Source of the DNA: Ectocarpus siliculosus
Taxonomy: Eukaryota; Sar; Phaeophyceae; Ectocarpales; Ectocarpaceae
Length of the DNA stretch: 52,319 bases
Assembly (NCBI GenBank): GCA_000310025.1
Contig: FN648742.1
Location: forward strand, 3,200-55,518
Direction of reading: 5' to 3'
The notes under the pieces were generated by a model. It was not told the DNA's origin. It saw nothing but the letters and a program-made list of their open reading frames with translations, and ran no database searches. Shown here piece after piece: positions 22,538 to 35,900 of the stretch. Each line of letters starts with the position of its first letter. The first letter of the stretch is position 1. The translations under genes were made by a program, and so were the position numbers.

Positions 22538-23407
22538 GGTTGCCTCCACCGCAGGAGAGATCACCCTCAGTTGCTATTTGGAGGGAAGAGAGAGACATTC
22601 TTTATTGGGAGAGAGGCAGAGGCACGATTGAAAGGCCGCAGAAACGTGTCTGCGGGAAACGTGCTTTCTGCCAGTTTGGTATCTCTTTCTTCCTTCGGGC
22701 GGTAGAAAATATATATATATGCAATTCGAAAGCAAACAATAAAGGGCAGGTTTGTTTAAGGCGTAGACAAAGGCGTAGACAAAACAAACCGAGGTTCATT
22801 GAAATAACTCGAATTGCCATACTGTTTATATTGGGGTACCCGGAACGTATTGCGTACTGCGGGCCCCCCTCGGTCGAGAGGAGGAGTCGCATGTGTTACC
22901 ATTCTCTTCAAGCCTTGTGTCCACAGAGTCTTAGCGTGCCAGAGAGAGAGTATCGCAGAGACAACTAACGAGGTGGTCACATAGAAAGCTTCTAGTGGTG
23001 TGCCAGCTTCTGGAGCTGAAAGGAAGTGGAGTATTTTCCCACCCACCCACCGCTTTTCTTTCGAAGGTGGGGGAAAGGAGAGGACGGATTAAGTATCCGG
23101 TAGAACTTGTAGCTGTATGTATCTGAGGCGAATAAAATGGTAGGGTACCATGGTAGGGACTTATCATCTGAGGCTACTGGGTCCAGTAGGATTGGTTCCC
23201 CCCACCGCATGAGAGAGCACCCTCAGTTGCTGTTTGGAGGGAAGACAGAGACATTCTTTATTGGGAGAGAGGCAGAGGCACGATAGAAAGGCCGCAGAAA
23301 CGTGTCTGCGGGAAACGCGCTCTCTGCCAGTTTGGTATCTCTCTCTTCCTTCGGGCGGTAGAAAATAGAAATAAATGCAATTCGAAAGACAACAATAAAT
23401 AAATGCT
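22538..23407. repeat. Pair of ~210-bp direct repeats, LTR-like spacing
   Basis: Copies at 22,538-22,750 and 23,192-23,407 share 'accctcagttgct.tttgg', 'cattctttattgggagagag', 'aacgtgtctgcgggaaacg' and 'tccttcgggcggtagaaaat', about 90 percent by eye. Each ends with 'aataaa'. The 440 bp between them has no ORF of note. The layout resembles a small terminal-repeat element, but no primer-binding site was recognised. A plain duplication is equally possible. Confidence 0.7.
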
Positions 23408-24189
23408 AAGTATTCCAAAACCGTATGAGGTCCGTTATCCAAACTCTCCCAGGGGCCAAGAAATAGTGACGTCTAGGGGTGTCTCGTCCTCGAGAGCGAG
23501 GTAGGCAGACCCTGGCCACACTTCCTCGTCGGGCTTCGGCGACTGGTCTTCAGCTTCTAACGTGCAAAATTATTAATATCCCCCACCGTTATAACACGCA
23601 GCCGAGCATTCGGGGGTCAATCATCTACATAGTGCGGTCGGTACCGAGGTGGTTGAATCCCACGCAACTCAGGCACAGCGGGCGCACGTGGCGACGGGAA
23701 TGACAAAGAGCATCCTGTCCAAATACAAACGAAGATAATAACACTGCTTTTTGGCGTTGTTGTTACATGACACACCCGTTCCAAGTCGAGCGCCAAGCTC
23801 TGACGAAAAATATATACTAGCTGTAGATCTCGCTACAACGAGCGAGCGGCAGCTGATGAATGTAACTGTCGTCAGATGTGTGCGTCCACGGGCGGAAACA
23901 GGGTGTAAACACCACACACTTGATACTACTACACCTACCTGCTGTGCTGGTGTGAGAGCTGTGGTAACGTTCACTTTGACACACAGGTTACCCTCCCAAC
24001 CCCCACCCCCTTCCATATCCCGCTTTCGTCGTCGTACATTTCCTCCGCATACTGTAGTCGTGCTGAACCCACGGTTGCCTCTTCTTTTGTTCGGTGTTTT
24101 TCCAACTGCCAGCGAAACAGCAGGACACCAGTCACGCAGGACTCGTCGCCTGGCGCACCAAACGTCACCATCGCACCACTTCGAGCGTG

Positions 24190-24427
24190 TGCTCCATTGT
24201 GGTGTCATATAGCGTGACAGTTGTGTTAGGCATGGGTGCTGTGTGTGGCAAGAGCATCGTGGCGATGTGAAATCCGGTTTGGCTTACTCGCCTGCCGATG
24301 CGGCCGATGCGGCCCGAGTGCCCGGGCCAAAAATGTCTTGGATTCCAAGTCGCCACTGAGGTCTCCCCACACGCAGCACCCATGCGTAACACAACTGCCA
24401 CGCTGAATGACACCACAATGGAACACA
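24190..24427. repeat. Imperfect inverted repeat (MITE-like)
   Basis: Arms of about 60 bp (24,190-24,249 and 24,368-24,427) contain 'tccattgtggtgtca' and its complement. They extend outward with interruptions to 'catcgcacc'. The 118-bp spacer includes a short 'gatgcggccgatgcggccc' duplication. It may be a non-autonomous DNA transposon or a hairpin transcript. No target duplication was noted. Confidence 0.65.
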
Positions 24428-25507
24428 GGTGCGATGGCGATCGGCGTCCTAGGTTTCAAGAACTAATATGCTGCTGTGCCCACATTCCTGGCAGTTGAGC
24501 TCGGCGGTCAAAACAATACATGCGGGACAGCAATATATACCACAACAACAGGCGATCCTCATGATTGAGAAAAAATCATTTATTGAGAAAATATTTTTGT
24601 TTTTGTCGAACAAAAAATGACCAAAACATTCTTGGTAACAGGTCAGGTCCTCCAACCTTAACTAGATTCACCCCTCGCAGACGCAGTGGCCGGGAGGTCG
24701 CCAGAGACTCGGAATGTTGTCGCCTAGATTTTTTGGCGTCGATTTCAAGAAAGACACAGACAAATGAACGTTGTACCTCGTATTTCGTACGTCTGTCTGC
24801 CAACAGGTTTTGTTGATGTTCGGTGTTCGACTAGCAGACTACAGCAGTACATGTAGTTCGATATAAACAATAATGTAGATATCGCAAAATAAAAATCCCC
24901 GGTCTCTTCTCAATACTTTCTAAATGCGTACCTACCGGTCCCAACTGACGCAGGGACGCCTTCGGTGGTCGCAGGCCACCTACCATATGAGGGTATCAGA
25001 AACTCAAGAAAAAAATAGCACGGACGCGAGAAACCTCAGCACAGAATATGAAGCCATCAAACCCCTACCCACACCACAGTCATACGGCGCTGGCGACATT
25101 TCGCGAAAGCCACAACCCCTGCCTACAAGTAACCTTTTTCAACCCAACGTGTTTCTCCGTCTGGCCTACAGTAGAGTACCGTTCAATACCCCGGGCACCC
25201 ACTTGTCGTGCCTCTCTTGGGGTGCCTGTTTAGGGGTAGTGGCTCAACAACCCTTGCCCTACGAAAACTTCCTACACCTACAGCACTACCGCTTCCGTAT
25301 CTCACTGGAATATACAAAATGCACAGCACACACAATACCTAGAACGCAATTGAGAGGGGGAGAGGAATGAAGAGGAAACACGAAACTCTGCATGCAGTGG
25401 TATTTGCTGGGTTGGAAAACACGGCAGAAATGAGGCGACTACCCTCGATCGTGAGCAACATGCCTCTCGACGCCTTGTCCAATGACGATGGTGATAGAAT
25501 CTTCGTT
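24428..25507. other. Stretch downstream of gene B
   Basis: ORFs here are short and lack recognisable features. If genes A, B and C form one mobile element, its left end should lie in or before this stretch, but I found no terminal repeat. Confidence 0.4.
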
Positions 25508-28500
25508 CTACCCTTGACTGGCTTGAGTCTCTGGAACCACTTGCATGGCCTCGTTCGTTTTGTCGCCAAGATGTTTCCTTCGGCCTTCCCCAGGGCTCCT
25601 ACGCCCTTTGCCAAGGGCACCACCAACAGCCTTCCTCTTTACGGCGAGCCTCGTGCCGTGTTCGTGATATTCCATCGCAGCTTTAAGCTTGCTCTTGTTT
25701 CGTCCACTTCCGACCTCTTTGTTTGAGGTTGCGGTCGGCTTGTTGGTTTCTTCACCCCCGTTTTTCTTCCTGGACTTGCCGGCGGTCTTTCGTTCGTTCT
25801 CCTTCTGTTTGTTGGGCTTGCGCCCGTCGCCTTGGTGGTGAGAGTTGTTGCTTACATCCTCATCCGAGCTGCTGGAACTCGAGTCGCCACTGGATTCCGT
25901 ACTACGTGTGAGGTAAGCAGGCACAAATCGTCGCCGCCTTAATTCCTCGAGGGCCTCGTCAGCATCGTCCTCGTCCTCGTCGTCATCGGATGAGGGGGAG
26001 GAGGAGGAGGAGGACCGGAGTTCCTGCGCCCCCCTGTTCGTCGTACGGGCCTGCAGCGATCCGGCCTCGTTGTGATCCTCTCCTCCTCATCGTCATCTTC
26101 CTCCTCCTGGCCGTTGACTTCGTCCTCGTCGTCGGCGTCGGCGGCGTCGGCGGCGGCGGCGTACGCGGCGGCGGCGGGGGCGGCGGAGCGGGTGATGCGA
26201 TTTCCTCCCTGGGTCGTACGGGACTCGGCAACCTTGGTCTTGATCTCCTCCTCCGCCGATTCCTCCTCATTCCCCGCCGATTCGTCCGCTTCCTCTTCCT
26301 CATCCTCGTACGAGCGACCGAGATATCCCTCTCCGGCCCCCTCGTTGACAATCTCGTCGTCGTCTTCGCTGTCGTCCCCGGCGTCGTCACCGCTTGCACC
26401 CGGTGTCTTCGCCTTCTTCTTAGAAGTAGCGGCAGCACCCCCGAGGGTAGAGGTAGGCCCGGTACCGCCTGCTACCACCATATCATCGGCCGTGACAAGG
26501 ATCGTCTTCATCACGTCCGAACTGCCAGCCTTGTATGATCTGAAGTTGTAGCCGACCAGAGCGCAGCCCATGTCTGCCGTGGCCGAGGTGGCAGGAGTGG
26601 GTGGTTGCCAGCGTCCGATCATTGCTTCCTTGTCACTAGAGAGCGGCAGCGCCGACCTGATGTCCATGCGAGTTTCTCTTCGATCGGTCGACCATCTCGC
26701 CCAGTACATCAGGCAAGTTGGCGCGACCTGGAGGAATAGCTGCGCAGTCGACGAGGTGAGGCACGCCTCGCCGGGAGTGCAGCAGGCCCTCAGCTGAGCG
26801 TTGGACGCCGCCCGAATAAGACGAACGTAGCGCTTGTCGTGAGCATCCTCGTCGAGGGACAGGTACGCGTCACGCCGCGAGTCGTATACGTGGAGGCATC
26901 CCCAAATCAGCAGGTCGAAGGTGCCGGGGGTGTAGTTTACGCCAGGTGCAGTGTAGAGGGCGCGGTCGTCGAACTGAGTCTCCTGTCGATGTTGGACACG
27001 GCAGCGGGCAAAGGTGCACGGGTGACGTTCAGAGTGAGGTGGGTTGTATGGGCAAACCAAAGTACATTGCGCTGTGGATGATGAACATGCCATGCAGGCC
27101 GCGATCGTGTGGGCGTTCATGCTTAACAGGCTGAATTTATGCTTTCGCTACCTTCAGCCTAAGTTGCGGGCAGCTTGTGACTGACTGAGAGTCTACAGAG
27201 GGGGTAATAAACAAACGTAACGGTGCTTTTCGGCAGTTCTTCCTACAGGGAGCTTCGTTGCACAGTTTCTGTCACGCCTCAGCATATGGACATAAGCCTC
27301 GCTGACCGGAGAAAGAGTGTTGGCGTGGATAGAGATGTTGCAATTGCCACCAGGAATACAAACTACCAGTTGCAATAGGGAAACGTGAGTTCAAGGCGGT
27401 ATCTGTAAACGCAAGCAACACTGCTGCTTAGCCTTGCATGAGTCTCACGGATGAATCGAGGGCCACGACCTTCTTCCTGACTCGTGCGTCCGTCGGCGGA
27501 ATCGGCAGTGCCCGTGATACGCTTTAGCGCTTCGCGCACCTTCGGCGGTGTTGTATCCAGGGGTAGACCACGTGGGAGTCGGCCGGGTTTAATTTCCACT
27601 TCAGTCGGCACAACGACCTCCGGCTGTTGAACGAAATACGGAAGGGTAGGTACCGGAAACGGCGTTTCAGACACTCATGTCAGCGTGAAGGTAGGCAATG
27701 GGCAAAAATATCAGGGTGAGCTACCGGACGAGTACTCTAAAGGGGTGAGGTCAAACAAGCAAGCCCTACAGAACCTTTCGCAGTTTTTGTTGTCTGCGCC
27801 GTACACCGGAAAAGGCAAGAAAAGCCTAGACGCCCACGGCAAGGTGGTATCGCTTGCAAGATGCCAACCTGGAATATGCCCCTGGTGTACGCAGTCCGAA
27901 AGGCTGTCTCCCCCCATTCTTGGACGTGCTCCACATGCGTTTCTGACGTGACGTACGCCTCTACCCGTCGTCCTCGTGCGAGGCCTGTCGCAACGCAAGC
28001 GTTTCGTTCCGCACCGAGGACGATGATCGTGTCGCCTTGGTTGGTGTACCTGTGCACCGTTGGTTATCGAGGTATGAATAAAGTGGGTCGACAACATCTA
28101 CGATTGAGTCGACAACATCCAAGAAAAACACAACAGGTCGAATTTTGGCCGTCTGCCTGTCTGTCTGTGTGTCTGTGTGTCTGTTTGTCTTTCACTCGAC
28201 TTCTCGCTCTCTCGCTTGCTCTCTCTCACAGAGTTTGGAAAACGCACATATCTTCGTCAGTCGGTCTTCCTTTCCAACAGGATGCGATGAAGGCTACAAA
28301 ACATTCGTGGGCGAGACGGCTCAACGAAAGATCCGTTTGGACATGAACACGGTGACTCTGTATCTGCAGACGCGGTACTCTACACCCGTTTTCTGTGAGA
28401 GAATGGGTCATTTTTAACAAATCAAGGATCATGCCCCAACCCCCCACAGCTCTCCCCGTCACACGGCGTGACTGCTTCGTGTATGCTTCTTGCCCAAGCA

Positions 28501-31500
28501 TGGATTTCAACCCTCCCCCGGTAACACTAGTCGTCACCACAAGACATCAGGCCGGCAGAGATAAGGCTAACAACACCAGATGTAGTCACGAGAGTCTACA
28601 GACTTCCAAGGACGTAGACACCACTTTCACCTGTTGGTCAGTAACAACAGAACCTTGGAGGGCCAGTCCACGTCCGCCCCTTCATACGGGACATCAGTGA
28701 GGATCGATGTCGAAGAAGGCGGACTAGCTGTCTGGTTGTTCCCGAACAAGTCGTCTGTCGTCGCGGAACAGTTGACGGTGAAGCCATCGACTGGCGGGTT
28801 GGATGACCGTTGAGTCAAGTGCGCGAGCATCACACCCTCCTGACTAATCTTCAAGTGACCATGTTTTGCAGAAGCCGTGCGTCCTCCAATACCTCCAGCA
28901 TACTGCACAGTCAGCAAGTTGTCTTCGACGGATATCTAGACGGTCTTGGCGGTTAGAGCGTCTGCGTGCACACGGCCAGCGGTGGAACACGTTGGTGTTG
29001 TAATAAGGGTTGATTATCACTCGGGTATGACAACCCGGCGATGAATCGACCAACGACGTGTCGAATGGGCACGTGTTAGGCAGGGCACCTACCGAATGTT
29101 ATCTCCCGTACATGCCATCTGGACGGAGGTAACGCCTGCTCACCGTACAGGCGGCCTCTGTGGACGACCCACGGGGGGGGGACCAGAGGTGCCATAGTCC
29201 CCAAGCCGTGGAGGAAGTCGTGCCTGATAGTGTAGAAGACGTCTACGAGCTGCTGGTCGGTGATCTTGGTCTGCTTCAGGAGTCCGGGAAATGCGGCCAG
29301 GTTGAAGACGACCAGCTTGGAGGTGTTGCGAGGTTCGAGCTCGTCGAGTTGCGAGCGGCTCCTTCTGAACACGTCGTACTCTTTATGTATAACGAGCTTG
29401 TCCTCCCTGTTCGGTTGCGACGTAGGGGGTCGCCAGAAATTTCAAGGGAAAAGGAAGCTCACGAGACTGGCGTCGCCTAGGTGGTGCGGAGTCTATCAAG
29501 TCAAGTCCCACCAAGTAATGACGTTGTGTGATTGGGAGCGTACCCCCCTCGTCAGCTGCCAATATCACGTTACGACTGATATCCGTTTGAGACGATCCGT
29601 TCAACCTGCCCCGGTAACTCTAGGGTACGCCAAACTGTTGACTACCAGTATGTCATATCCACCACGCACTACAAGACCGTAAGCACTGGTCGTCGTCGGC
29701 TCTCCCCGTCGACTCCCGTCATGTTTTCTCTCTGTCTACCGTGCCTCACATGCACTCGGCGAAACGCTCATCGTCGTCTTGAGTGGTGGGTCGTGCCGTC
29801 AGCAGCTTGCCTACTGAATTCCTCTTGCACTTCCTCTGCCGACTCTTCTTCCCACCAGGCACCGCCGGCGTCGATCCCGTCACGGGGTCCCCCATTACCT
29901 TCGCTTTCCCCCGTCCCATTACCTTTCCCTCTCCCTTTCCCTTCTTCCCCTTGTCCTTCTTCGTCTTGGATTGGGATGTCGTACGGTGATCCTCCTCGTC
30001 GTCTTCTTCGTAGTCACCACCCCCCCCGTCGCCAGCCTCCATGAAGTCACAGCCACCGTTGTCGTCGTCATTTCCACTTTCCCCACAGCCGCCGTTGTCG
30101 TCGTCGTCTCCACTCCCCTCACAGCCCCCCCTGTCGTCTGCAGACGCCTCTGGTTCCGGAACAAGCTCGGCGAAATTCTGTGATAAGAGAACCCCCTGCA
30201 GCCTTTCCTCGTTCTTCTCGTACAGCTTTTTCATGCCAGGGTCCTGCTTGGCGACCTGGATACAGCAGCAGCAGCAGAATTCGTTAGTATGCGGTTATAG
30301 GGGATGGGAGCGCAGGGGATAAGGCAAGACCGCACGCACATTACGGTGACGTAGTGACGACACTCACGCGCGTCGACAAGTGAGTACCAATTGGGAGTCT
30401 ACAACACTTGCACTCGGCGTTTCGTAACTGGTTTTAATGTATACCACCGTCACTGCTTGTGCCGCACTGATATGAATGCTTTTGTATGAGGTACCTTCAG
30501 GACTCGGTTCATGGGTTTGGCGACAATAATGCGCCGCTGATCCTCGGGAACCTTGTCGCCCGGCAACTTCTCGTCAAGATCAGCTGCTAAGTCGTCCTGT
30601 TGTCGCATATGCGGTCTCACTGATCCCTCGAGACCTCCCGGCTGCTTGTGCGAGTACTTGTCTACGATCCTGACACACACGAGGGAATACGCGTAGTCGG
30701 GGAGGTCCGCATTTTGGCTTAGCTTTCAAGGACTTGCAAATGTTGTTTCGGACTCGGGTGGTCACACTCTGTTAGATTCCACGGACGATCCAAGATGTCG
30801 TTTCCGGTGTAGAGGTCAGCGCGGTGAATCAGCATGTTGCCCATCTGTTTCGCACCTAGGGTAGCCAGTGTGGGTTAGGTCGATAGGTGGCGGGGGAGTG
30901 AGGGGGGGGGGGGGTGTACTCACAGTCGTGCATGCCGTAGTCGTTAGACCATTGACCTCGCATCCCTACAAAGCCGGGACGGAGCAGGCCGGGTTCTCAC
31001 CGGACTAGACTCTCACATCACCAAGCGCGAAGCAGGGAGGTGAGGGGAACGGACTAATCCCTAAAAAACAACCTAGTGTGAAGACAATCGAGGGACGACA
31101 CGGCTGGATACCCTCTCACTCGTTAAGGGCTTTCGACCACCCGGATTCTTCACCGAAGACAGTAGCTGTTCGGACGTAAAAATCCCGATACTCCCTCGTG
31201 AGGGCCGCAAGTTGATAGGTCACCGAGAGTCGGCGCCTTGCTCTTGTCGTCGCGGCTCTTAAACCAGTGGCGAAACAACAGAAGGACATATTAGGTATGA
31301 GCACGGATGTAGGCCACAACGATAAGAGTATTTCATTTTTTCTTCTAGTGTTGGGTACAATTTCTCAGCCACTACAGTACAACCTAGAGGCATTTGAGTC
31401 ATACCTGGCAATATGCTCAAGCATGAGAGCTTGGGTTTGTTCGTTCCCAGGGGCGTCCTCTAACACCCATGGTGTGAAGGCCGTGTCGGAGAGCATGAGC

Positions 31501-32931
31501 CACGTGAAAGATCCCACGTCAATCGAGGCGTCGGAGGGCGACGATTCCTGGATACTCACGAGTCTTTGGAAAGCGGTGGAGCTCATCCTCATCATGTTTT
31601 TTGGCGACTGCGAATGACTGTGCGAGAGGGCACACTTTAGCACCCGCCTGCGTGCTGCTTTCATACAACGCGCGACGTAGTCAAGGACAACAAAATATGT
31701 CGACTTGGCACCCCGAAAAATGCACTAGGAGGGTTGCGCCCTCGATGAAGATAGTTCATTGTTCCTATCACGACACATGACGCCACGACTAAGCGAGGTA
31801 GTCGGAGGCAAGTGACGCATAAAGTGCGCTTTTTCAACCCAGGGTTACCGTGACCGATTCCGCTGGGACGCTTTACGACCAACCAATAGTACCGTTGTTC
31901 CGGAACGAAAGGGTTGTATGCGCGGCCAGATCGCCAAGCTGGCACTCGACATACGATAATATCGATAGCTGCACGACTATCATGTTCACTAACGAAAGAC
32001 ACATCATTGAAGCATGGAAAATTTCCATACCCCCCCTGCCCCGCCCCCCACGCCCCGCGCTTCGTAGCAATGGAGCTGGTTTCAATCTATCCATTTCCCT
32101 ATGCCACGAGACGCACCGTCTTGTAGGCGTCCATGAGTTGCGTGGTCGTTGGAAAGAGGCCCCCTGATTCCATGCGAAAGGCCTCACTAGTCTATTGAAG
32201 AAGAACATCCAGTCTGCAACGCCCCGAACGACAACAGCCTCCGTCACCGTATTCAGGGCTGAACGCACGAAAGGGTGTCCGTCGGCGGCGAGAGAATGTA
32301 GTCAGTCAACAATCTGGACGCCGGAAGAGCAGAAGACACGTTCTGCCTGCTGGTCGTGCCCCTAGGCGAAATGCATTGTGCTCGTCCTTCCTTGAAGGGA
32401 CGCATGATGTCAGACATGTGAACTCGTTAGAAGTCGATCCCAGCATCGAAAACGCCGTGCTGTTGGGTTAACGATAAAGTGTAGCAGCGAACGAAACAAG
32501 AAAACAAAATCGCGAGTCTAAAAGGAGCTGCTGCACCCAGTGTACTCATCACCAGCAAGAATCGTGTGCCTGACGTCCCCGAACTCTCGGTACAGCCGGA
32601 ACGGGAACTTAACGTCCGCGCCGTGAATTTCTTTGAGAGCTTGCGTCCTGTACGCGCCGTCTAATATTCGCACAGGGGCGTTCGCTAACGCATCCGAGGT
32701 TAGCTGATTGGGGGGCATGTCGGTTGACTCGATTACCACCAACGGAGTACAGTGACGAAGGAAGCCACCGTTGTTGATGGAGGTCTTGATCTTAGCTTGC
32801 CCAGAGTCGGTGACAAGATGTCCACTGATGTTGACGTTCTTCAGCGGCAATTCGTACGTGCCGAGATAGTTGGCCTCAAGCTTGGCGGTCATGTCGACAC
32901 TGGCTCCCGAAACCTGAGCATCATGAGCCAT
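25508..32931 (-). CDS. Gene B: ParB-like/methyltransferase-like fusion, paralog of gene A
   Basis: Multi-exon minus-strand gene; this span includes introns. Exons supported by phase and by match to gene A: 32,931-32,553 (ATG start; ParB-like, with RILDGAYRTQALKEIHG, residues 88-104), 32,258-32,188, 31,607-31,405, 31,257-31,120, 30,965-30,924, 30,855 to about 30,768, 30,717-30,495, 30,255-29,750 (acidic Gly/Asp repeats), 29,406-29,144 (motif IV region: KLVVFNLAAFPGLL ... FLHGLGTMAPLV), 28,922-28,631 (ILTDVPYEG), 28,049-27,869 (motif I region: YTNQGDTIIVLGAERNACVA), 27,623 to about 27,449, and a last exon from about 27,071. The last exon carries VYDSRRDAYLSL, then a long acidic/Ser-rich tail. 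Both methyltransferase motifs look degenerate, so catalysis is doubtful. Uncertain points: a junction between 31,120 and 30,965 needs an extra short exon (31,053-31,022 would fit), 30,767-30,718 is only 50 nt, and the tail changes frame near a G-run at about 26,024. The frame then stays open through RRRRFVPAYLTRSTE to a stop at 25,508. If the frame is not shifted, the product stops at 25,939. Confidence 0.75.
28140..28230. repeat. CTGT/GTCT and CT-rich simple repeat in a gene B intron
   Basis: 'ctgtctgtctgtctgtgtg' followed by 'ctcgctctctcgcttgctct'. It lies in the intron between 28,631 and 28,049. Confidence 0.9.
30903..31012 (-). repeat. Dispersed ~110-bp repeat, gene B copy
   Basis: Its reverse complement recurs at 39,270-39,380 inside a gene A intron. 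This copy contains the likely gene B exon 30,965-30,924 (MRGQWSNDYGMHD) with flanking splice sites 'tttgtag' and 'gtgagt'. Confidence 0.85.
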
Positions 32932-35900
32932 TGCCAGAAGCCCGTCTGCAGGACGCGTTTGGTTCGATTTGCGGAATCATGACAGGAGGTTATGTGAGCT
33001 AGCTTGTTGGTGGATGTCAGGTAGCCTATGAAGAAAGAAGTTCAGAGGCTCGTGGCATAACATGAGGATAATACCTATATACGAGCATTCTTAGAGTGCG
33101 GGCTCGATACATCGATCGATGAAGGGTGAACGGGGACCGAGTAATACAAAACAGACCCCGTTGTTTTCGCGACCGGAGCACCCACCTTTCAATTCCCGTC
33201 CTCAGGTTCTACGACTGTCTACAACTACTGTACCGCGATATTGGAGGACTGGTTGCTCACGGCGTTGTTCACCGAACAATATACATACCGCTGTGGATAT
33301 TGCAAAATACGCGTGGTGGGAGGAAATAAGTTGAGGCAGGGCACGCGGGCCGAGGAATCTCTAGATAGATGTTGACGAAATCTTTTGCCGTAGTAGGGGA
33401 AGTGTAGCCCACGCCTTTTTGTGTGTCGGCGTGCAGTGGGGACGAGAGAGCCTGACCGGGGAAAATCGCTCACCGAATACGCTCCGGCACACACAATAAG
33501 ATAGCACGCACACTCCCTGGACCTAATTGGTACCTCGAGCTTGTCCGCGGCGAAGAGGACGCCAAAACATTCTTTGGGACGTTGTCGCAAACCTGTCGAC
33601 AAGACGGTTACCACACCACCAGATAGATTATTTCGCCCCACCAATCACTGCTGTGGGTCAATTGGGCTCCGAATTTGGTCAAGGGGGTGATATCTCATGG
33701 CATCTACGGTAGTCGGAAAGGTGGCGTACAGAAGAGTCCCATCTCTTATTTTTTATTTCCGTTTTTCCTCGGCGTTGCCTGCAGAGTGGGAGAGGACGGG
33801 CTGTGCGTGAGTGTATCAACACCCCTTTATCGATCGTTTCCCTTGCTTCGTGCGGCATGTCACCTGCTTGATGCTGCTGCTGCAGCAGTCATATTCGTTT
33901 TAATATCGCCTCGCTTAGAATGGGTCCTCATTCCTTCCGCGGGTCCTCGCGCGGGTCATAAATAAATCATGTATGCACAGTAAACCGGGAAAACTTAGAC
34001 TTCGCGTTCAGAACTGGACTTCGCGTTGAGGAACGGTCCCGAACCGACGCCAAACCGTCGATTTGATTCCGAAAACCAAATCAAACACGTCACGGCCTGC
34101 GACACCAAACGACCAATCGCCCCAAAAACTTCCTCATCGGCCGCCGCTCCAAATGGGCACTGGTAAGCCCCTACGCTGGTGTGCGCATGCTCTGGTGTAT
34201 GGTAGACATGTTGCCGTTGCTTTGGCGCGTGTAGGCAGCACCGCGGCCTCATGGCAAAAAACCTAATCACCACGTCGGAGAGAGGGAGAGAGAACGAGCC
34301 CTCGGTCACACACACACCCAAAACGAAAGCTTTACGTGTGTCGTGGCTCCTGGCGTACATGTTGGAGACTGCTGTCCCTCGCCTCACGCACGCCCTACTC
34401 TACACACACACACACAGCACGTTGGTAGTGGATAGACAGACGTACAGCAGCAGTAGGGATAGAAGGAGAGATACAGGGCATCATCACGGGTAGGATGGAG
34501 AAGAAGAAGAAGAAGAAGAAAGAAGAGCGCAGTCGGGGCAACAACGAAAAGTCAGCCCAATCAAGGACAGGCCGATCTCGTTTGGACATCCACCCGAGCA
34601 GGGCGCGCCACAAGCAACGCCTGCCTGATTTGCTCGTGACCCTGTCGGCACGCTCTCTCTTGATACATGTGCGGGTCTATTGTGGCTCTGCCTGTACTCT
34701 CTCTTTCTCGAAACGTGTGCCGGTCGGTGGTCTATCCACCTTTTGTTTTTTCGGTCGCATGTATGTCCTCCTCCTCCTCCTCCTCCTTCTGTTTTGACCC
34801 TTCCTTGCAACGACCGCGCCTCATGTATGTATAAACAAAGTGTACGTGCTCCCTCGCACAACAACAACAACAGCACACGCGAGCACGCCTTTGACCTGTC
34901 TGTAGCTGACCTTCCACACAGCACGCGGCGAAGGAGTAGAGAGCTGCGCAAACCTAGTGGCAGAAAGGGTTGCGAGGAGAAGAGCACAGCGTGTGTACGC
35001 AGGTAGGTATGGGTAGGACTTCGCCCCCCCTCTGTCAGCGTAGGTATTGTAGTAGTCTTCTTTATGTGTGTTGTCGTACAGCAGTAACTACTGCCGTATT
35101 TCCTTCTCCGCCGTGAAACTGAACCTGCAGCAGCAGTATTCCACCACCGTCCGTTGCACAGACGGAGTGGCTAAAATGGACGTGATCATGTGTGATTGTT
35201 TGTTCGACGAGTCGAACCAAATGTTGGTGACGGGTACCGTTCGGCAAGGGTGATGAAATGGATGCACTGCTTCGATCCCCGCGGACAGGTCAGACAACAC
35301 CGGGTCCGAGAACAGCAGTGCGTTCCTGCCTAAAGACAAGCAGGGGGTCATCCGAGCTTGGTTTTGGTCGCCTATCTGGGAGAGCCCATGATGTACTTCT
35401 GCTGTAGAAGGGAGATGTCGCCTATCTGGGAGGGCCCATGATGCACTCACTGCTGCTGTAGTAGAAGAAGGGAGACGAGCCAACTTCTTCAAATTGCGAG
35501 CCAGGTACGGTGCCTCTCTCACAACAACTGCTGTGCTACTGTAGGCTACTTGTATTGGTGTTTTACATGATGAGAAGGTAGGGGTATTCGATATCAACAA
35601 CGGAAGCATGGTGTACAGACGCTCTTCCGCGACTTTGTACTGCCTGTTGATAAGCACGATGACCACTAGATCACTAGTCAGGGTTGCGGTGCGGTCGCCA
35701 TTTGACGAGGGGGGTTTCTGTGTAGTCTCACAATGAGTTTTGTCTGTTGTCACTCTTGGTGTGAAACGTCGTTCCTACTTTAGTTAAGCTCTCCTTCTGG
35801 AGCAGTGACCGATACTAGGAGTTGCAATGTCACGAGATAGATATTGTTTTGTCGTGGTGCTCGTCACGCTTTTCCTCCTTGTTTGGCTCTGTTTTGCTAT

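Noticed and set aside
23669-24212. Overlapping ORFs of 150-180 codons on both strands
   Set aside because: No domain, no splice support, and the frame passes into the 24.2-kb inverted repeat.
34484-34987. 167-codon minus-strand ORF, Ser- and Leu-rich
   Set aside because: Its composition comes from AAG/CTC simple repeats, and no family features or paralogous match were seen.
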